A stretch of 64,000 nt of DNA from Desulfitobacterium_A sp034927245 (GCF_034927245.1 NZ_JAYFQK010000010.1:1-64000); one strand, 5' to 3'; numbered from the stretch's first letter, positions 42,249 through 52,032 are shown. Made by a program: numbers and translations. The notes: generated by a model from the sequence alone, not told the origin.

Positions 42249-42277
42249 TTGACAAATGTGCTTTATCGTGATACATT
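42249..42277 (+). promoter_or_regulatory. Promoter of the tail-region moron
   Basis: A consensus TTGACA (42249-42254), 17 nt, then TGA-TACATT (extended -10, 42272-42277), 20 nt before the moron start. An independent promoter inside the late operon allows expression in the lysogen. Confidence 0.75.
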
Positions 42278-42297
42278 TATTTCACGAGGTGATTGCG

Positions 42298-42744
42298 ATG
42301 AATATTAACATTGAAACTTTGCTTCCACTCGAGAAGCTCCAACAGACGCCAGACGAGATTTTAAAAGTGGTGGATAAGTACGGACAGGTTGTGCTGCTCA
42401 AAGACAACGCCCCTTTGTATGTTATCATGCAGGCTCAATTGGCCGTTGAGACTGAGAAGCCGAAAGCGGATGATCTCAAGGAGAATCCCATTTCAAATCC
42501 GATTACTCCAACCACAACGTCGCTCACCCTGCAGGAAGCGATGCGTATTGTTTTGAGCGAAGCCGAGGGGCACCAAATGCATGCGTCAGAACTTGCTGAT
42601 GCCGTTTATGAGCGTGGATTGTATGTCCAAAAAAATGGTGAAAAAGCGAAATACAATCAGATGCGTGCAAGGTGTGGTCACTATCCTGAAATGTTCGAGG
42701 CTATGAAAGGCAATTTTATTCGCTTGCGTACCGAAAAAAATTAA
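42298..42744 (+). CDS. Moron gene: HARE-HTH-like regulator with Phd-like start (148 aa)
   Basis: Residues 1-55 (TLLPLEKLQQTPDEILKVVD, KYGQVVLLKDNAPLYVIM) resemble the N-terminus of Phd/YefM-type antitoxins. Residues about 80-148 (LTLQEAMRIVLSEAEGHQMH, ASELADAVYERGLYVQ) fit a HARE-HTH winged helix. A Pro/Thr linker joins the two. It has its own promoter and ribosome site (ACGAGGTG) and lower GC than the tail genes, so it was probably acquired as a moron. A regulator or antitoxin role is a guess. Confidence 0.7.
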   Translation: MNINIETLLPLEKLQQTPDEILKVVDKYGQVVLLKDNAPLYVIMQAQLAVETEKPKADDLKENPISNPITPTTTSLTLQEAMRIVLSEAEGHQMHASELADAVYERGLYVQKNGEKAKYNQMRARCGHYPEMFEAMKGNFIRLRTEKN

Positions 42745-42760
42745 GGAGGTAAACAGCTAT

Positions 42761-42970
42761 ATGGCGACCTATAAAGAAATCCAAGATTTTATTCAGAAAA
42801 AATATGGGTACTGTGTAAAGACCTGCTGGATAGCTCACATGAAAGAGGTTTGCGGATTGCCTGTGAAAATGGCGAATAACCGCTATTCGCCAGATAGCCG
42901 TACTCACCCGTGCCCGGTGGAAAAGCAAGCAGCTATCCGTAAAGCGTTTGAGTATTTTCATATGATATAA
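42761..42970 (+). CDS. Moron gene: small conserved protein (69 aa)
   Basis: ATYKEIQDFIQKKYGYCVKT, CWIAHMKEVCGLPVK and RTHPCPVEKQAAIRKAFEYF form a small conserved family often seen near methyltransferase or mobile genes, without known function. Four Cys or His-rich spots might bind metal. It follows the HARE-HTH gene by 16 nt with AAGGAGG before its start, so they are co-transcribed. Confidence 0.65.
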   Translation: MATYKEIQDFIQKKYGYCVKTCWIAHMKEVCGLPVKMANNRYSPDSRTHPCPVEKQAAIRKAFEYFHMI

Positions 42971-43045
42971 CCTAATATTTGCCCATTTTACTGGCACTCC
43001 GAAAGGGGTGCCTTTTTCATGCCCTTTTTGAGGAGGTGAGACGGC

Positions 43046-45325
43046 ATGGCGGACAATTTCGGCTTAAAAATCGGCGTTGAGGGCGAAAAAGAGTTTAAAA
43101 AGGCGCTCTCCGACATCAACCAGTCGTTCAAGGTTCTCGGCAGTGAAATGAAGCTGGTCGAATCGTCCTTTGACAAAAACGAAACCAGTGTCGAGTCGCT
43201 CACCTCCAAAAATGAGGTACTCACAAAACAGATCAACGCACAGAAAGATAAAATTGAAACGCTTCGCAAGGCGCTGGAAAACGCTTCAGACTCCTTCGGT
43301 GAAAATGACCGCCGCACCCAGCAGTGGGCGGTGCAACTGAATAACGCGCAGGCGGAACTCAACGGCATGGAGCGCGAACTGAAGGACAACGAAAAGGCTC
43401 TGGACAATGTGGCTGACAATTTTGACGATGCCGAGAAGCAAGCCGACCAATTCGGAGACGAGCTTAAAAAAACGGGCAAGGAAGCCGATTCCTCCGGCGG
43501 CAAGTTTGAAAAGCTCGGTTCAGTAGTCAAGGGTATCGGCGCGGCTATGGGTGTGGCTTTCGCCGCTGTCGGCACCGCCGCAATCAGCGCGGGCAAAGCT
43601 CTCGTGGATATGACCGTGGAAGCCGCCGCATACGCGGATGAAATGCTGACACAGTCCACCGTGACAGGTATGTCGGTTGAGAGTCTGCAGGCGTACAGTT
43701 ATGCCGCCGATCTGGTGGATGTGTCGCTTGACACGCTGACTGGCTCTATGGCGAAGAACGTCAAGTCGATGTCGAGCGCGGCAGACGGTTCCGCAAAATA
43801 TGCCGACGCGTACGCACGGCTTGGCGTATCGGTTACCGATGCCAACGGCAATCTCCGAGACAGTGAGGACGTTTACTGGGAGGTCATCGACGCACTTGGC
43901 GGAGTCTCCAACGAAACGGAGCGTGACGCGCTCGCCATGCAGTTGTTCGGAAAATCGGCGCAGGACTTGAATCCGCTCATTGCCCAAGGCAGCGAAGGCA
44001 TTGCCGCGCTGACAGAAGAAGCAAAACGCATGGGCGCTGTTCTCAGTGAGGAGAGCATCGAAAAACTCGGTGCCTTCGATGATTCCGTTCAGCGGCTGAA
44101 GCAAGGCTCGGAAGCCGCCAAGCGCGTGATGGGTACTGTTCTTCTTCCGCAGCTTCAGACGCTTGCGGATGAGGGAACCACACTGCTCGGCGATTTCACA
44201 TCCGGATTGGTGGACGCCGGGGACGACTTCGGCAAAATCAGCGAGGTTATTGGCAACACGGTCGGCGGGCTTGCCGACATGATCATGGAGCATTTACCGA
44301 AAATCATACAGGTCGGCATGGACATCGTCATGGCTATCGTGAACGCGATTGTTGAAAATCTGCCTACCATCGTGGAGTGTGCGTCCTCTATCGTCATGAC
44401 TCTGCTCGAAGGCTTGATTGAAGCTCTGCCTGCCATTACGGAAGGCGCTCTGCAGCTTGTTCTTACACTGGTTCAAGGCATCATCGACAATCTACCCGCC
44501 ATCATTGAAGCCGCTATTCAGATGATCGTGACTCTGGCATTGGGCATTGCGGATGCTCTGCCGGAACTGATTCCATCCATCGTCGAGGCAATCCTCCTGA
44601 TTGTTCAAGTGCTGCTCGACAATATGGACAAAATCCTCGAAGCCGCCTTTGCCATTATAAAAGGGCTGGCGGAGGGGCTTTTAAACGCGCTGCCTGAACT
44701 GATAGACGCACTGCCAGAAATCATAACGACCATTATTGATTTCATCACGGACAACCTTCCTGAAATCATTGAAATGGGCATCGAACTTACCGTTCAGCTT
44801 GCAGTCGGGCTTGTTAAAGCGATACCGCAGCTTGTAGCAAAACTGCCGGAAATTATCGCGGCCATTGTGACCGGCCTCGGAAAAGCGGTAGGCGCTGTGT
44901 TTGAAATCGGAAAGAACATCGTGACGGGTCTGTGGGAAGGCATTAAATCCCTCGGCTCCTGGATCAGCGAAAAGGTATCCGATTTCTTCTCCGGTATTGT
45001 TGACGGCGCAAAAAGCCTGTTGGGAATCAACTCACCATCAAAGGTGTTTGCCGGAATCGGCGAAAACATGGGTCTTGGTATCGGCGAGGGCTTCACCGAT
45101 GCCATGAAGGGCGTTGAAAAAGACATTACAAACGCAATCCCCACCGACTTTGACCTTGATATGAATACCGGCATCCAAAAAGTGATGAACGACACCTCGC
45201 TCGATGTAAAGAAAACCGTGGAGCATACGGGCGTTATCCGGGTGGAGGGTGTCAATTCCGCCGGTGAAATGACCTCGGTTGTGGACATCATCATCGACCG
45301 GCTCAGACAGGAGGTGCGCGTATGA
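43046..45325 (+). CDS. Tail tape measure protein
   Basis: 759 residues. Long N-terminal coiled coil (about 10-165), a hydrophobic stretch (GAAMGVAFAAVGTAAISAGK), then a row of amphipathic repeats built on ALPAI/NLPEII units (about 410-620) that are probably membrane-active. The C-terminus (LLGINSPSKVFAGIGENMG) is typical of Firmicutes tape measures. At the usual ratio of about 0.15 nm per residue, the tail would be near 110 nm. The start ATG 43046 follows GAGGAGGTGAGACGGC. Confidence 0.93.
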   Translation: MADNFGLKIGVEGEKEFKKALSDINQSFKVLGSEMKLVESSFDKNETSVESLTSKNEVLTKQINAQKDKIETLRKALENASDSFGENDRRTQQWAVQLNNAQAELNGMERELKDNEKALDNVADNFDDAEKQADQFGDELKKTGKEADSSGGKFEKLGSVVKGIGAAMGVAFAAVGTAAISAGKALVDMTVEAAAYADEMLTQSTVTGMSVESLQAYSYAADLVDVSLDTLTGSMAKNVKSMSSAADGSAKYADAYARLGVSVTDANGNLRDSEDVYWEVIDALGGVSNETERDALAMQLFGKSAQDLNPLIAQGSEGIAALTEEAKRMGAVLSEESIEKLGAFDDSVQRLKQGSEAAKRVMGTVLLPQLQTLADEGTTLLGDFTSGLVDAGDDFGKISEVIGNTVGGLADMIMEHLPKIIQVGMDIVMAIVNAIVENLPTIVECASSIVMTLLEGLIEALPAITEGALQLVLTLVQGIIDNLPAIIEAAIQMIVTLALGIADALPELIPSIVEAILLIVQVLLDNMDKILEAAFAIIKGLAEGLLNALPELIDALPEIITTIIDFITDNLPEIIEMGIELTVQLAVGLVKAIPQLVAKLPEIIAAIVTGLGKAVGAVFEIGKNIVTGLWEGIKSLGSWISEKVSDFFSGIVDGAKSLLGINSPSKVFAGIGENMGLGIGEGFTDAMKGVEKDITNAIPTDFDLDMNTGIQKVMNDTSLDVKKTVEHTGVIRVEGVNSAGEMTSVVDIIIDRLRQEVRV

Positions 45326-45669
45326 GTTATCTCAAAAATGCAGAGACAAGTGAAATCATTACGCGCTTTGTCAGCTTCCGAAAAACACAGGAGGTCATCC
45401 GCACGGTGCAGACAGCCCTTGACGGGACGGAGTATCTGACCCGTTTCGGTTCGCCGACCGTGCATTATGAGCTGGCGCTCTATGTTAATGAAGCCGGGAA
45501 AACCGTGCTGATGGCAGCCGAGGACAGCGTTCCGCTGCTTGAATGCTCTGTAAAACAGGGCGTTTTCACCGGAAGAATTGTTGAACTCGGTGACTTTGAT
45601 TATCAGGCAGCAGGCTGGTATAAGGTCACAGCCACCCTTGCGGCGGTAAGCGAGGTGAGCGACCCATGA
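45322..45669 (+). CDS. Small tail-tip protein (115 aa)
   Basis: 115 residues with a beta-rich pattern (TVHYELALYVNEAGKTVL, SVPLLECSVKQGVFTGRIVE). It overlaps the tape measure by 4 nt and the next gene by 4 nt, in the position of distal tail components. Family not recognised. Confidence 0.65.
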   Translation: MSYLKNAETSEIITRFVSFRKTQEVIRTVQTALDGTEYLTRFGSPTVHYELALYVNEAGKTVLMAAEDSVPLLECSVKQGVFTGRIVELGDFDYQAAGWYKVTATLAAVSEVSDP

Positions 45670-47069
45670 GAAGCATACCAACGGCGCTGAAAGAAAAACT
45701 TGTAAACCGTTTCAAGGTGGAAAACACGGACAGCTTAGCAAAGCTCCGTGTGGTAGCCACACAGACCTCCGTAAACTCGCTGCTTTCCGAGCCGATTCAC
45801 GAAGATATTGCTCCCGCGTTCGGCGATGTGGCTGTGCGCCAGACCGCCGGTGAATCCGATTTATCTTTGGCGTATGCCATCTGTTTGGACGATGGTATTG
45901 CCAAAGTATATAAACGGAAGTTTCCGGCGGGCTTGGAGTATCCGTGGGAGTACCAGTGGACGCTCGGAGCGGCGACCGATGTGGCGATTGAATTTAACGG
46001 CGTGTGGATAATGAACGCCGAAAAGGAATGGTATTACCTACAAACCGAGGAATACCCTTATGTTTTTTATGTGTGGAACGGCAATCTATATGTTCAGGTC
46101 TGGCGCGACAGCGATAATGCCTCTCTGCTTGCCACCGGCGTTTCCCAGATATCTGCCTGCAAGGGCTGGCAGTCCAGCGTTGAACAGGACCTCGACCAGG
46201 GCTTAATCATCGGCTACCTCAAAAGCGGTTCGGTATTTTACCGGGCGCTGTGCTGTCAGGAGAACGGCTCTTATGTCTGGGAAGCGGAGCATGAGGTGTC
46301 CACGCTTGGCACGGGCAACACGACGCTGTCGGTTATCCGTACCAACGATTTCCGTATCGGATTCCTGACACAGAATAACGGCCGGATGCTGCTGTCACTG
46401 ACGCACCGCAATTATGCCGGAATGAGCGTCCGGCCGGAAACAGTCCATATCAACGCTTCCAATGTGAAGATGTGGATTTCCGATATAACCGAACTGGACA
46501 CGCTGAACACTGAATACGCTTCCGGCAATACTGCCTATCCCTATGTTCTGCTGGACGAGCCGGACACCGAAGAAATCTCCGTGGCTTCTGTCGAGAAGTT
46601 GAACCGCGAGACGGGTTTCGTTTGTTACGGCTTCAAGCTTCACCTCACAAAGCCTTTATACGGAGATATCGATGCGGGATTCCCAGTGAAATGCACCCTC
46701 TCCGTTTCAGGGGTGACCGTTATCTCCGCTTCCTATGACAGCGAGGAACAGGCGCTTGTCCTTTATACGAACGCCGATATACGCAGGACGGTAGCGGTAA
46801 CCATTACAATGCCGGAATACCGTTCTCTCTGGTATTACAAACTTGGGACGCAAAGATGGTTTATACCCGCTCTGAGCGCTGTCGCCGCCGCAGAAACCAT
46901 GGACTACTTCACTTTTGAAAACGAAACGGCGGGCATATCCATAGTTTCAACGCAGGCATGGATTGACGAGGCGGTATTTATCCAGTGTTTCCAGCCCACA
47001 CATACGGCGGTCATTGAGGTTGTGTCCGCGTCTGTGAGCCTGCAGCCTGTTTCCACATTACCGATTTAG
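45666..47069 (+). CDS. Virion tail structural protein (467 aa)
   Basis: 467 residues, mostly strands, with a repeated Trp/Tyr-rich pattern in the first half (YPWEYQWTLGAATDVAIEFN, EYPYVFYVWNGNLYVQVWRD) that suggests a beta-propeller-like or carbohydrate-facing module. The C-terminal part resembles immunoglobulin-like domains (CTLSVSGVTVISASYDSEEQ). The place after the tape measure fits a baseplate or fibre component. Confidence 0.7.
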   Translation: MRSIPTALKEKLVNRFKVENTDSLAKLRVVATQTSVNSLLSEPIHEDIAPAFGDVAVRQTAGESDLSLAYAICLDDGIAKVYKRKFPAGLEYPWEYQWTLGAATDVAIEFNGVWIMNAEKEWYYLQTEEYPYVFYVWNGNLYVQVWRDSDNASLLATGVSQISACKGWQSSVEQDLDQGLIIGYLKSGSVFYRALCCQENGSYVWEAEHEVSTLGTGNTTLSVIRTNDFRIGFLTQNNGRMLLSLTHRNYAGMSVRPETVHINASNVKMWISDITELDTLNTEYASGNTAYPYVLLDEPDTEEISVASVEKLNRETGFVCYGFKLHLTKPLYGDIDAGFPVKCTLSVSGVTVISASYDSEEQALVLYTNADIRRTVAVTITMPEYRSLWYYKLGTQRWFIPALSAVAAAETMDYFTFENETAGISIVSTQAWIDEAVFIQCFQPTHTAVIEVVSASVSLQPVSTLPI

Positions 47070-47081
47070 GAGGTTTTCAAA

Positions 47082-49370
47082 ATGAACATACAAGAACGAG
47101 CCGTTCTTCACAACCGTTTTGACGTCAAAGTGGTCGACGCCGCAAGCGGCAAGGTCAAGCAGACGGCGGTCGGCTTCAACGTCATTACAAACTACTATTT
47201 TAACAGCAGGCTGACCGCTTCTCCACTTAGTAAAACGGCAGACCTGTTCAGATATATCGCGGTCGGCACGGGAACGGGGACACCCGCCGTCACGGATACC
47301 GCTCTTTTCACGCATCTGACGCGCAAAGCCGTGACTACATTGGAGACGGTTTACGAATACCCCACATCGCATACGACCAAGCAGATCAAGCTGGAAGCGA
47401 CCGAGTGCAACGGCTCCACCATTACCGAGGTGGCTCTCGAAGGGTATTACAGCGGCACCTTTTCAAGCTACTATTACATCATGTCCCATGCCATGCTTCA
47501 GGACTCCGAAGGAAACCAGATCGCCATTGCCAAGACCGATACGGACGTGGTGTATATTACGGCGACCTTCTACGCTACCTGCACCCCGTCCGGCTTTGGC
47601 TCGAACGGCGTATATCCCACGGCAGATAAAAATTATCTGTTTAAGTGGCTGCTTACCGGTGATACGGACGGGTATGTTCGTTTTTCCCGCTTCCCAGTGG
47701 ACTACGCTTCGGATATGAACCTGAAATATTCCGGCAGCAAAAGCTATTCCTTCAGCGGCGGCACCGGCAATACCACCACCTATCAGTACGATCTGCCTGT
47801 CACCACGTTCCTTGACAGCGAGTGCAACAATCGGCTGGTCAAGCACCTCGGCGTCGCCGGGGTCGGGGCGTTTACCTTCCCGAACCACGACGTTTTTCCG
47901 CCCTATGCGGTCGACCATCTCGTCATCGGCGAGGGCGACGGCATTACCACCGAGTTCAGTCTGAAATGCCCGCTGATTCAGTCCGGTACCGTCCGTATTT
48001 TTGTAAACGATACGGAAATGACAGAAAACACGGACTACACCGTGGACATTGAAAATAACTGCGGCGACTGGTATGAAAATTACCATACGGCGGCGATGAC
48101 CTGCAAAAGCACCGGAGTCTCCTTCGGCGACCTTGCGTCAAAGACTCCAAGCAGCAGTTATTCTTACCGCGACCCGCTTGCCTGGTGGAACTGCTACGAC
48201 ACGACGTTATACCCATCCTCCTGCACGGTGAGCGATGTGAATCCGATTAAAATAGACTTCGGCTCGGCAAAGTCCTGCAATACACTGAAGATTGATATTC
48301 TGACCGTCCCGACAGCAAGGCTCGATACACTCCGAATACAGTATTCAAACAACGAAACCGACTGGACGGATGTATCAGGGCTTTCAAGGTCAAGTCAGGT
48401 CTGGAAATTCACGGAGGTTTCGGCGCGGTACTGGAGGGCGTTTTTGAGCGGCGAAGGCAACGCCACCGTGGTGGTCACATCAAGTGGCATGACAGGCTCG
48501 CCGATCACCCTTTCCGTGCCTGTGGCCTCGTTGGACACGGCGAGCGTTGTGGCGGGCAAGATAAAAGCCGCTCTTGAAAGCAATGAATACATTTCAGCCT
48601 TATATGATGCGTCGGTTTCGGATGCAAATGTTGTTTTAACCGCAAAAACGCCGGTTGCCAATGTCTCAAACTTGAATATTGCGCTGTCAAACGGGACTTG
48701 CGCGGGCTTGATCACCGTTTCAACCTCGACCAATACGACTGCCGGAGTAGCCGCCGTAAAGCAGCAGGAAAACATCTATGTGACCGGAACCGTCGGGACA
48801 GCGGGAAACGCGACGGTCGTGGTTACGGCTGCCGGAATGGCGAACTCGCCGATTACCGTTTCCGTGCCGGTTGCAAGCGGCGACTCGGCGACGACCGTCG
48901 CGACAAAGGTAAACGCCGCTCTCGCGCTCAATTCCGACATCACCGACTTCTTCACAATCAGCGCGGATAACGGCAGATATGTACGGCTGACCGCGAAAAC
49001 GGCGGCGGACAATGACGCCACGCTCAACATCAGCATCGCTAACGGTACTTGCACCGGCTTAACTGCTATAGCGACCTCCACAGTGGACGCCACGGGCAAT
49101 GCGGGAACAAAACAGGTGGAGACCTTAACCGTGGCGGGCAGCATCAGCTATAGTTGGACATACAGCTTATACTATCAGAGCTTTCCGACAAGAGACGGTC
49201 AGAGCTTCGGCTCTACCTTCTTTTTGGGTAAGACCGTGCCGGGGCTAAAGTTCACAACACCGCCTGCCGACGGCGCGGCGATTACTGCCAGCTTTGCGCT
49301 TGAATATCCGTTCAAGACCGAGAATAATCTGTTGCGCTTCACCTACTCGGTGCAACTGCAACGGGGGTGA
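47082..49370 (+). CDS. Tail fibre/baseplate protein with two tandem domain repeats (762 aa)
   Basis: The N-terminal 90 residues (NRFDVKVVDAASGKVKQTAV, YIAVGTGTGTPAVTDTALFT) look like a fibre attachment domain. Residues about 350-450 resemble a discoidin-like carbohydrate-binding fold (NPIKIDFGSAKSCNTLKIDI, ARYWRAFLSG). Residues about 459-686 are two direct repeats of about 115 residues each, starting GNATVVVTSSGMTGSPITLS and GNATVVVTAAGMANSPITVS. Probably binds the cell surface. It starts 12 nt after the preceding stop, behind GGAGG. Confidence 0.7.
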   Translation: MNIQERAVLHNRFDVKVVDAASGKVKQTAVGFNVITNYYFNSRLTASPLSKTADLFRYIAVGTGTGTPAVTDTALFTHLTRKAVTTLETVYEYPTSHTTKQIKLEATECNGSTITEVALEGYYSGTFSSYYYIMSHAMLQDSEGNQIAIAKTDTDVVYITATFYATCTPSGFGSNGVYPTADKNYLFKWLLTGDTDGYVRFSRFPVDYASDMNLKYSGSKSYSFSGGTGNTTTYQYDLPVTTFLDSECNNRLVKHLGVAGVGAFTFPNHDVFPPYAVDHLVIGEGDGITTEFSLKCPLIQSGTVRIFVNDTEMTENTDYTVDIENNCGDWYENYHTAAMTCKSTGVSFGDLASKTPSSSYSYRDPLAWWNCYDTTLYPSSCTVSDVNPIKIDFGSAKSCNTLKIDILTVPTARLDTLRIQYSNNETDWTDVSGLSRSSQVWKFTEVSARYWRAFLSGEGNATVVVTSSGMTGSPITLSVPVASLDTASVVAGKIKAALESNEYISALYDASVSDANVVLTAKTPVANVSNLNIALSNGTCAGLITVSTSTNTTAGVAAVKQQENIYVTGTVGTAGNATVVVTAAGMANSPITVSVPVASGDSATTVATKVNAALALNSDITDFFTISADNGRYVRLTAKTAADNDATLNISIANGTCTGLTAIATSTVDATGNAGTKQVETLTVAGSISYSWTYSLYYQSFPTRDGQSFGSTFFLGKTVPGLKFTTPPADGAAITASFALEYPFKTENNLLRFTYSVQLQRG
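48456..49140 (+). repeat. Two tandem about 115-residue coding repeats in the fibre gene
   Basis: Unit 1 is 48456-48803 and unit 2 starts at 48804 in the same frame. Both share GNATVVVT, SPIT-SVPVAS, AL(T)AKT, and NGTC-GL. They have diverged at many positions, so the duplication is old. Confidence 0.75.
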
Positions 49371-49374
49371 CGCC

Positions 49375-50703
49375 ATGACGCTGACATTTGAATATACCCT
49401 TGACGCCGGAGCAGGCTTGTATCCGCAGGTGATCCACACCTCGGACAACCTGCTCCGTTTCATCTACCTCACCGTCGACGGCACCGTGGCCGGAAGCACT
49501 GCAGATCCGGTTCTCGGTTTGTACGATAATCTGACCTATACCGAAACCGGCAGGATATCGCCCGATGAAACGGTGTCGTATCCAAGCATCAAAAAAGTGG
49601 CGCATTTCGGTGCATACGGTTTCTGGAGTGCCGAAGGCGACCACCGTTTTGTGATGTATATGTTGCCTACAGATATAACAAATTCTTTTGTCGACGGGTC
49701 AGTTAAATTCAGCATCGGCAGCGAGGTCTCTCAGATGTCCTGCACCTTGCTCAACATCAAGGGGGCGTTGCTCAATCGCTACCGTGCTTTCGTGACACCC
49801 GGCACCAAGATGGAACTGTACTTTTCACTCGGCGACAGCGGCGAAATCGCGCTCGGTATTTTCTATATTGACCGCGCTTCGGTTTCATACCCGGACGAAA
49901 AAGTATCGGTGTCTGCCAGAAACGCAATCGGCAAGCTGCTGAAGGAACAGACCTTCAATGAGGACAACACCTTTGAAGGTACGACGCTTCAGCTGAACCT
50001 GCAGGAGATTCTTCGTCTCGCCGAGGTGGAGAATTTTTTTGTCGGCGACAGTACAAAGGCATGGAAACTGCGCTTTGAACCGGATGTCACCATGCTGGAC
50101 GGCGTCAAGCGGGTGATCTCTCTGCTTGACAGCTGGAAGGTCGATGAAACGGCAAACGGCGTCATCGGTGTTGCGGCGGCTACCGACGCCCGCTTCGACC
50201 AGCCCACCGTATACACCTTCGAACGCGACAAGACCTGCTGGAGCTTCAGCGTGGAATATGACGATTCGGAGGCGGTCAACAGGGTTTGCGTCACCTGTGC
50301 CGACCCGGAAAACACGGTTTACGCCACTGTCCCCAGAAGCAAGTGGTGGATTCAGCCGTCCCATCGAACGACCTACGTTACAGCCGCCGACGGCGCGACG
50401 CTTGCCGAGATAACAGCTATGGCCGAGGAGTTGGCGCAGACCATCGCCATTTCAGGCAGGCAGGAGAGCTTCATCGGCATCTTCACGCCTCAGCTCACCA
50501 TCGGCGATGAGGTACGCATTATCAGCGGGGCAAAGACCGAAACCCTCGGTACCGTCACGGATGTGACGCACAATTTCGGTAGGGGCGGTTTCTATACGGC
50601 GTTCACCGTGGACAGCGGCGGACGGAAAGGCAAAGCGCGTCTTTCGGATTTAATTGGCCAAGCGTCTGAAAAACCAAATCTGAACGGCGTGACGATTTAT
50701 TAA
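49375..50703 (+). CDS. Baseplate hub-like tail protein (442 aa)
   Basis: 442 residues. The middle (VTPGTKMELYFSLGDSGEIA, LGIFYIDRASVSYPDEKVSV, SARNAIGKLL) and the end (PQLTIGDEVRIISGAKTETL, VTDVTHNFGRGGFYTAFTVD) resemble hub or gpD-like tail proteins that close the tube. Exact family not certain. ATG 49375 lies 4 nt after the fibre stop. Confidence 0.65.
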   Translation: MTLTFEYTLDAGAGLYPQVIHTSDNLLRFIYLTVDGTVAGSTADPVLGLYDNLTYTETGRISPDETVSYPSIKKVAHFGAYGFWSAEGDHRFVMYMLPTDITNSFVDGSVKFSIGSEVSQMSCTLLNIKGALLNRYRAFVTPGTKMELYFSLGDSGEIALGIFYIDRASVSYPDEKVSVSARNAIGKLLKEQTFNEDNTFEGTTLQLNLQEILRLAEVENFFVGDSTKAWKLRFEPDVTMLDGVKRVISLLDSWKVDETANGVIGVAAATDARFDQPTVYTFERDKTCWSFSVEYDDSEAVNRVCVTCADPENTVYATVPRSKWWIQPSHRTTYVTAADGATLAEITAMAEELAQTIAISGRQESFIGIFTPQLTIGDEVRIISGAKTETLGTVTDVTHNFGRGGFYTAFTVDSGGRKGKARLSDLIGQASEKPNLNGVTIY

Positions 50704-50717
50704 GGGAGGAATTCATT

Positions 50718-51131
50718 ATGAAAGAAATCTGGACATGGATCCAACTTATGCTCGCTGCTATCGGCGGCTGGCTCGGTTGGTTTCTCGGAGGATCTGACGG
50801 CTTTCTCTATGCGCTCATCGCATTCGTGGTTATAGACTATATCACGGGCGTCATGTGCGCGATTGTGGACAAGAAGCTGTCCAGCGAGGTAGGCTTCAAG
50901 GGCATCTGCAAAAAGGTGCTCATTTTTATGATGGTCGGTATCGGAAACATCATCGACGTCCAAGTACTGGGGCAGGCTGGGGTGCTGCGTACTGCGGTCA
51001 TCTTCTTTTATCTGTCCAATGAGGGTGTGTCGATGCTCGAAAACGCCGGACATCTGGGGCTGCCTATTCCGTCAAAACTGAAAGAAGTACTTGAACAATT
51101 ACACGATAGGTCTGGCAAGGAGGATAATTAA
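50718..51131 (+). CDS. Holin, phage_holin_4_1 (toxin-secretion/lysis) type
   Basis: 137 residues with three hydrophobic segments and FLYALIAFVVIDYITGVMCA, IVDKKLSSEVGFKGICKK and GVSMLENAGHLGLPIPSKLK, the hallmarks of this holin family. It makes the membrane lesions that release the endolysin. It sits 14 nt after the hub-like gene and ends directly before the amidase gene. Confidence 0.93.
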   Translation: MKEIWTWIQLMLAAIGGWLGWFLGGSDGFLYALIAFVVIDYITGVMCAIVDKKLSSEVGFKGICKKVLIFMMVGIGNIIDVQVLGQAGVLRTAVIFFYLSNEGVSMLENAGHLGLPIPSKLKEVLEQLHDRSGKEDN

Positions 51132-51962
51132 ATGAACCTGCATAAACTCATTCTGACCAACAACGCCTGCTATAAGGCGGGCAGAACCATCATACCGAAA
51201 GGTATCATGGTGCATTCCACCGGGGCGAACAACCCCAACCTGAAACGCTATGTCGGTCCCGACGACGGTTTGCTGGGGAAAAACCAGTACAACAACCACT
51301 GGAATCAGGACAAGCCGGATGGACGGCAGGTCTGCGTCCACGGCTTCATAGGCAAGCTGGCTGACGGAACGATAGCTACTTATCAAACGCTGCCGTGGAA
51401 TATGCGCGGCTGGCACTGCGGCAGCGGTTCAAAAGGCTCCGGCAACGATACGCATAGCGGCTTTGAAATCTGTGAGGACGGTCTGACCGATGCCTCGTAT
51501 TTTTCTGCTGTTTACAAGGAAGCCGTGGAGCTTTGCGTATATCTCTGCAAGCAGTACAATCTCACTGAAAAGGATGTTATCTGCCACTGCGAGGGTTACA
51601 AGCTGGGGATTGCCAGCAATCACGGCGACGTGATGCACTGGTTCCCGAAGCACGGCAAGTCGATGGACACGTTCCGTGCCGAGGTGAAAGCGGGGCTTGC
51701 CTCCAGCACAGAACAACCTGCTGCATCTGCTGATGAGCCTGCTACCTTAGAGCCATACCGCGTCCGCGTCACCATCGAAAATTTGAACATTCGGACAGGC
51801 CCCGGCACAGACTATGGCGCTTTGGGAAAATATACAGGTAAAGGTGTGTTCACTATTATTGAGGAAGCCGACGGCGCGGGCGCTTCAAAGTGGGGGCTGC
51901 TAAAGTCCTACAAAAGCAAGCGCAACGGTTGGATTTCTCTCGACTATGCCGCTAAGGCATAA
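51132..51962 (+). CDS. Endolysin: N-acetylmuramoyl-L-alanine amidase with C-terminal SH3 domain
   Basis: 276 residues. Amidase_2 fold with zinc ligands in GIMVHSTGANNP, and further His in RGWHCGSG and VICHCEGYKLGI. Residues about 208-275 are an SH3-type wall-binding domain (IENLNIRTGPGTDYGALGKY). It cuts the stem peptide from the glycan at lysis. It begins at the base after the holin stop. No signal peptide, so it depends on the holin. Confidence 0.93.
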   Translation: MNLHKLILTNNACYKAGRTIIPKGIMVHSTGANNPNLKRYVGPDDGLLGKNQYNNHWNQDKPDGRQVCVHGFIGKLADGTIATYQTLPWNMRGWHCGSGSKGSGNDTHSGFEICEDGLTDASYFSAVYKEAVELCVYLCKQYNLTEKDVICHCEGYKLGIASNHGDVMHWFPKHGKSMDTFRAEVKAGLASSTEQPAASADEPATLEPYRVRVTIENLNIRTGPGTDYGALGKYTGKGVFTIIEEADGAGASKWGLLKSYKSKRNGWISLDYAAKA

Positions 51963-52032
51963 CCCGCCCACCGAAAAAGTAAATAAACACAGATTAGTTA
52001 CGTTACCTACAATCATAATTTTACAGTTTTAT

